Shown: piece by piece, positions 5,633-6,868 of the stretch
How positions within the stretch are numbered: position 1 is the first letter of the stretch
Layout of the letters: each line of letters begins with the position of its first letter
Origin: a bacterium
Lineage (GTDB): Bacteria; Oederibacteriota; JAJYGY01
Assembly: GCA_021790555.1 (NCBI GenBank)
Contig: JAJYGY010000196.1
Location: 1-6,868, forward strand
Length of the DNA: 6,868 nt
Direction of reading: 5' to 3'
Notes under the pieces: generated by a model
What the model was told of the DNA's origin: nothing
Seen by the model: only the letters and a program-made list of their open reading frames with translations
The model's database searches: none
Made by a program: the position numbers and the translations under genes

Positions 5633-6868
5633 CTACTGGTTCCTCAGGATGGCGAACTTGAAGGTCTTGCGGTCCACCTGGCCGGTGGCCTGGTCCCTGC
5701 CCGAGAACTCCACCACGTAGGCCCCGTCGGTCAGGTCGCTTCCCGAGCTGGAATCCAGGTTCCAGGACAGCCTCTGGGTGCTGCCGCTGTCCAGGCTCAT
5801 TTCCTTCACCAGTTCCCCGGCCATGTTCCACACCCGGATGTCGAAGACCACGCCCGGTTCGGTGGTCTGGATGATGACCACGGCGCGGCTGCTGGCCGGG
5901 TTGGGGAAGACCCCCACCAGGCCGCTGAAGAGGTTGATCTTGTCCACCACCATGTCCACGGTCTGGCTCAGGCTGTACTGGCTGCCGCCCGCGGGCGTGA
6001 CCTTGGCGATGATGAAGTAGTCGCCGCTCTGGAGCACGTTGCCCTGGTTGTCCTTGCCGTCCCACTTCAGGGTGACCACGTTCCTACCGGAAACGTCCGT
6101 CAGGCGGATGATTTCCGTGTTGTGTCCGTCCACATGGAAGGCCCCACCGGCGATGCTCATGCCAAGGGAGGACCCGGCCAGGCTGCCGCTGTAAAGGGTT
6201 CGCACCTGGGCCCCGGAGGAGTCATAGATATTGACCGCGACCTGGTTGCCTCCCGAGGTCGCCGTGGGCGCGGCGGTGAAGGTGGGGGTGATGGTCGGGC
6301 TGGGCGTGGCCGAAGCCGAGGCCGTTGGGGTGGCCGTGGGGGTTCCCGTCGGCGTGGCGCTGAGGCTTGCCGTGAAGCTGGGCGAAGGGCTGGGCGTGCC
6401 CGTGGCCGAACCGCTGGGCGAAGCCGTGGGGCTGGCACTGGGTGAAGCCGTGGGGCTGCCGGACGGAGTCGCCGTGGCCGAGGCCGTGGAGCTGCCCGTG
6501 GCCGTGGGGCTGGCCGTGAAGGTCGCCGAAGGGGTCGAAGTCGGAGACGGCGTCGCGGAAGGGGTCGCGGTGGGCGAGGCCGTGGCCGTGCCGGAAGGCG
6601 TGGACGTGGGCGTCGCGCTCGGCGTGGAAGTGGACGTGCCGGACGGCGTGGCGGAAGCCGTGGCGGTCGGAGAAGGCGAATCCGTGGGAGTCGAAGTCGC
6701 GGTGTCCGTGGTCGTGGCGGTCGGCGAAGCCGTCCCTGTATCCGTCGGCGCCGCCGTTGGCGACGAGGACGGGCTGGACGTGGGAGTCGACGTCGAACTC
6801 GGCGTCGGCGTGGACGTCTCCGTATCCGTCGCCGTGCTCGTAGGCGAGGCGGTTGCCGTGGCCGTGGG
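5633..6868 (-). CDS. Large surface/secreted protein, C-terminal part: Ser/Thr-X linker plus two FlgD-like Ig domains (5' end outside window)
   Basis: The frame is open from the window edge to a TAG at 5633, so these are the last 411 residues of a longer protein. Residue numbers below count from the edge. Residues 2-205 are a low-complexity linker with Ser or Thr at nearly every second position and Ala, Pro, Ser, Gly or Asp between. Residues 210-310 form a FlgD-like Ig domain (VNIYDSSGAQVRTLYSG, then KWDGKDNQGNVLQSGDYF at 268-285). Residues 318-411 form a second Ig-type domain that opens VFPNPASS (320-327), continues VWNMAGELVKE and LTDGAYVVEFSG, and ends KFAILRNQ. That order resembles T9SS type A (Por) secretion tails as well as FlgD Ig domains. 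The domains probably act as a surface anchor or export signal, with the linker holding an unseen N-terminal domain away from the cell. A GTG at 6205 could be read as a start, but the frame and domain continue upstream of it. The gene 90 bases downstream encodes a PorV-like barrel. Confidence 0.85.
   Translation of the reverse strand, partial: PTATATASPTSTATDTETSTPTPSSTSTPTSSPSSSPTAAPTDTGTASPTATTTDTATSTPTDSPSPTATASATPSGTSTSTPSATPTSTPSGTATASPTATPSATPSPTSTPSATFTASPTATGSSTASATATPSGSPTASPSASPTASPSGSATGTPSPSPSFTASLSATPTGTPTATPTASASATPSPTITPTFTAAPTATSGGNQVAVNIYDSSGAQVRTLYSGSLAGSSLGMSIAGGAFHVDGHNTEIIRLTDVSGRNVVTLKWDGKDNQGNVLQSGDYFIIAKVTPAGGSQYSLSQTVDMVVDKINLFSGLVGVFPNPASSRAVVIIQTTEPGVVFDIRVWNMAGELVKEMSLDSGSTQRLSWNLDSSSGSDLTDGAYVVEFSGRDQATGQVDRKTFKFAILRNQ
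6254..6868 (-). repeat. Degenerate six-base periodic tract encoding (Ser/Thr)-X dipeptides
   Basis: A coding tract of at least 615 bases that continues past the window edge. In the protein frame every second codon encodes Thr or Ser, mostly ACG, ACC, AGC, TCC or TCG, for 100 of 102 positions counted from residue 2 to residue 204. The two exceptions are Ala, at residues 40 and 200. The codons between are mainly GCC/GCG (Ala) and CCC/CCG (Pro), with some Ser, Gly, Asp, Thr and single Glu, Ile and Leu. On the plus strand the tract reads as G-rich GTGGCC-like hexamers. Units are varied, so it is an old, diverged repeat rather than a clean microsatellite. Confidence 0.9.
6414..6458 (-). repeat. 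Local 24-base tandem duplication inside the linker
   Basis: Two 21-base copies at 6414-6434 and 6438-6458 differ at a single base (C/T at 6419/6443), with a period of 24 bases. On the coding strand they lie within two consecutive octapeptides, SPTASPSA then SPTASPSG. This is the clearest recent duplication in the otherwise diverged linker. Confidence 0.75.

Noticed and set aside
5633..6205. GTG at 6205 as the start of a separate 190-aa protein
   Set aside because: The frame is open upstream to the window edge, the Ig domain begins before 6205 (VNIYDSSGAQ), and the linker joins it without a break.
6122..6445. Arg/Gly-rich plus-strand open frame in the repeat tract
   Set aside because: It is the antisense reading of a six-base periodic repeat, whose composition explains its bias.
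6416..6455. G-quadruplex on the plus strand from four G-runs
   Set aside because: The loops are eight to nine bases long and the G-runs follow from Pro codons on the other strand, so stable folding is doubtful.
6254..6868. CRISPR array or intergenic satellite
   Set aside because: There are no conserved repeat units with unique spacers. The period is six bases, in frame, and encodes a continuous linker.

Overview
The window is GC-rich DNA from a Gram-negative bacterium. Several products are predicted outer-membrane beta-barrels or periplasmic proteins, so a two-membrane envelope is likely. No taxonomic marker is complete. A long Thr/Ser-Pro/Ala linker joined to FlgD-type Ig domains, beside a PorV-like barrel, recalls proteins of poorly cultured lineages (the FCPU426/Goldbacteria or Elusimicrobia-Fibrobacteres type). 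That placement is a weak inference only.

All eight genes lie on the minus strand, so the window reads from high to low coordinates. From 6868 to 5633 is the 3' part of a large surface or secreted protein: a linker of about 205 residues with Ser or Thr at almost every second position, then two FlgD/Por-tail-like Ig domains. A 90-bp gap (5543-5632) follows, with a plausible sigma70-type promoter. Seven tightly packed genes come next: a PorV/PorQ-like barrel fused to a fibronectin-III and a TPR-like segment (TTG start, 5542-4127); a 223-aa secreted, TPR-like, membrane-anchored protein whose start overlaps the previous stop (4130-3459); a small YjbH-like outer-membrane barrel (probable TTG start, 3393-2551); accA (2536-1553); an amidase_3 cell-wall amidase (1518-790); a membrane-anchored GerMN-domain protein (773-183); and the first 56 codons of valS (168-1).

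Except for 65 bp before the YjbH-like gene, gaps between these seven genes are 34 bp or less, and most genes have a clear Shine-Dalgarno. They are probably one transcription unit running from the 5543-5632 promoter out of the window. The unit mixes envelope construction (outer-membrane barrels, peptidoglycan amidase, GerMN protein) with fatty-acid synthesis (AccA) and translation (ValS). The most unusual part is the first half, 6868-2551. There a surface protein with a T9SS-like tail sits immediately upstream of a PorV-like barrel carrying extra domains, an unrecognised TPR/membrane protein and a second outer-membrane barrel. This could be a surface-export or surface-polymer module, but no gene in the window proves its function. 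No RNA gene, CRISPR array, insertion sequence or phage gene was seen, and no stretch over 300 bases lacks a gene.
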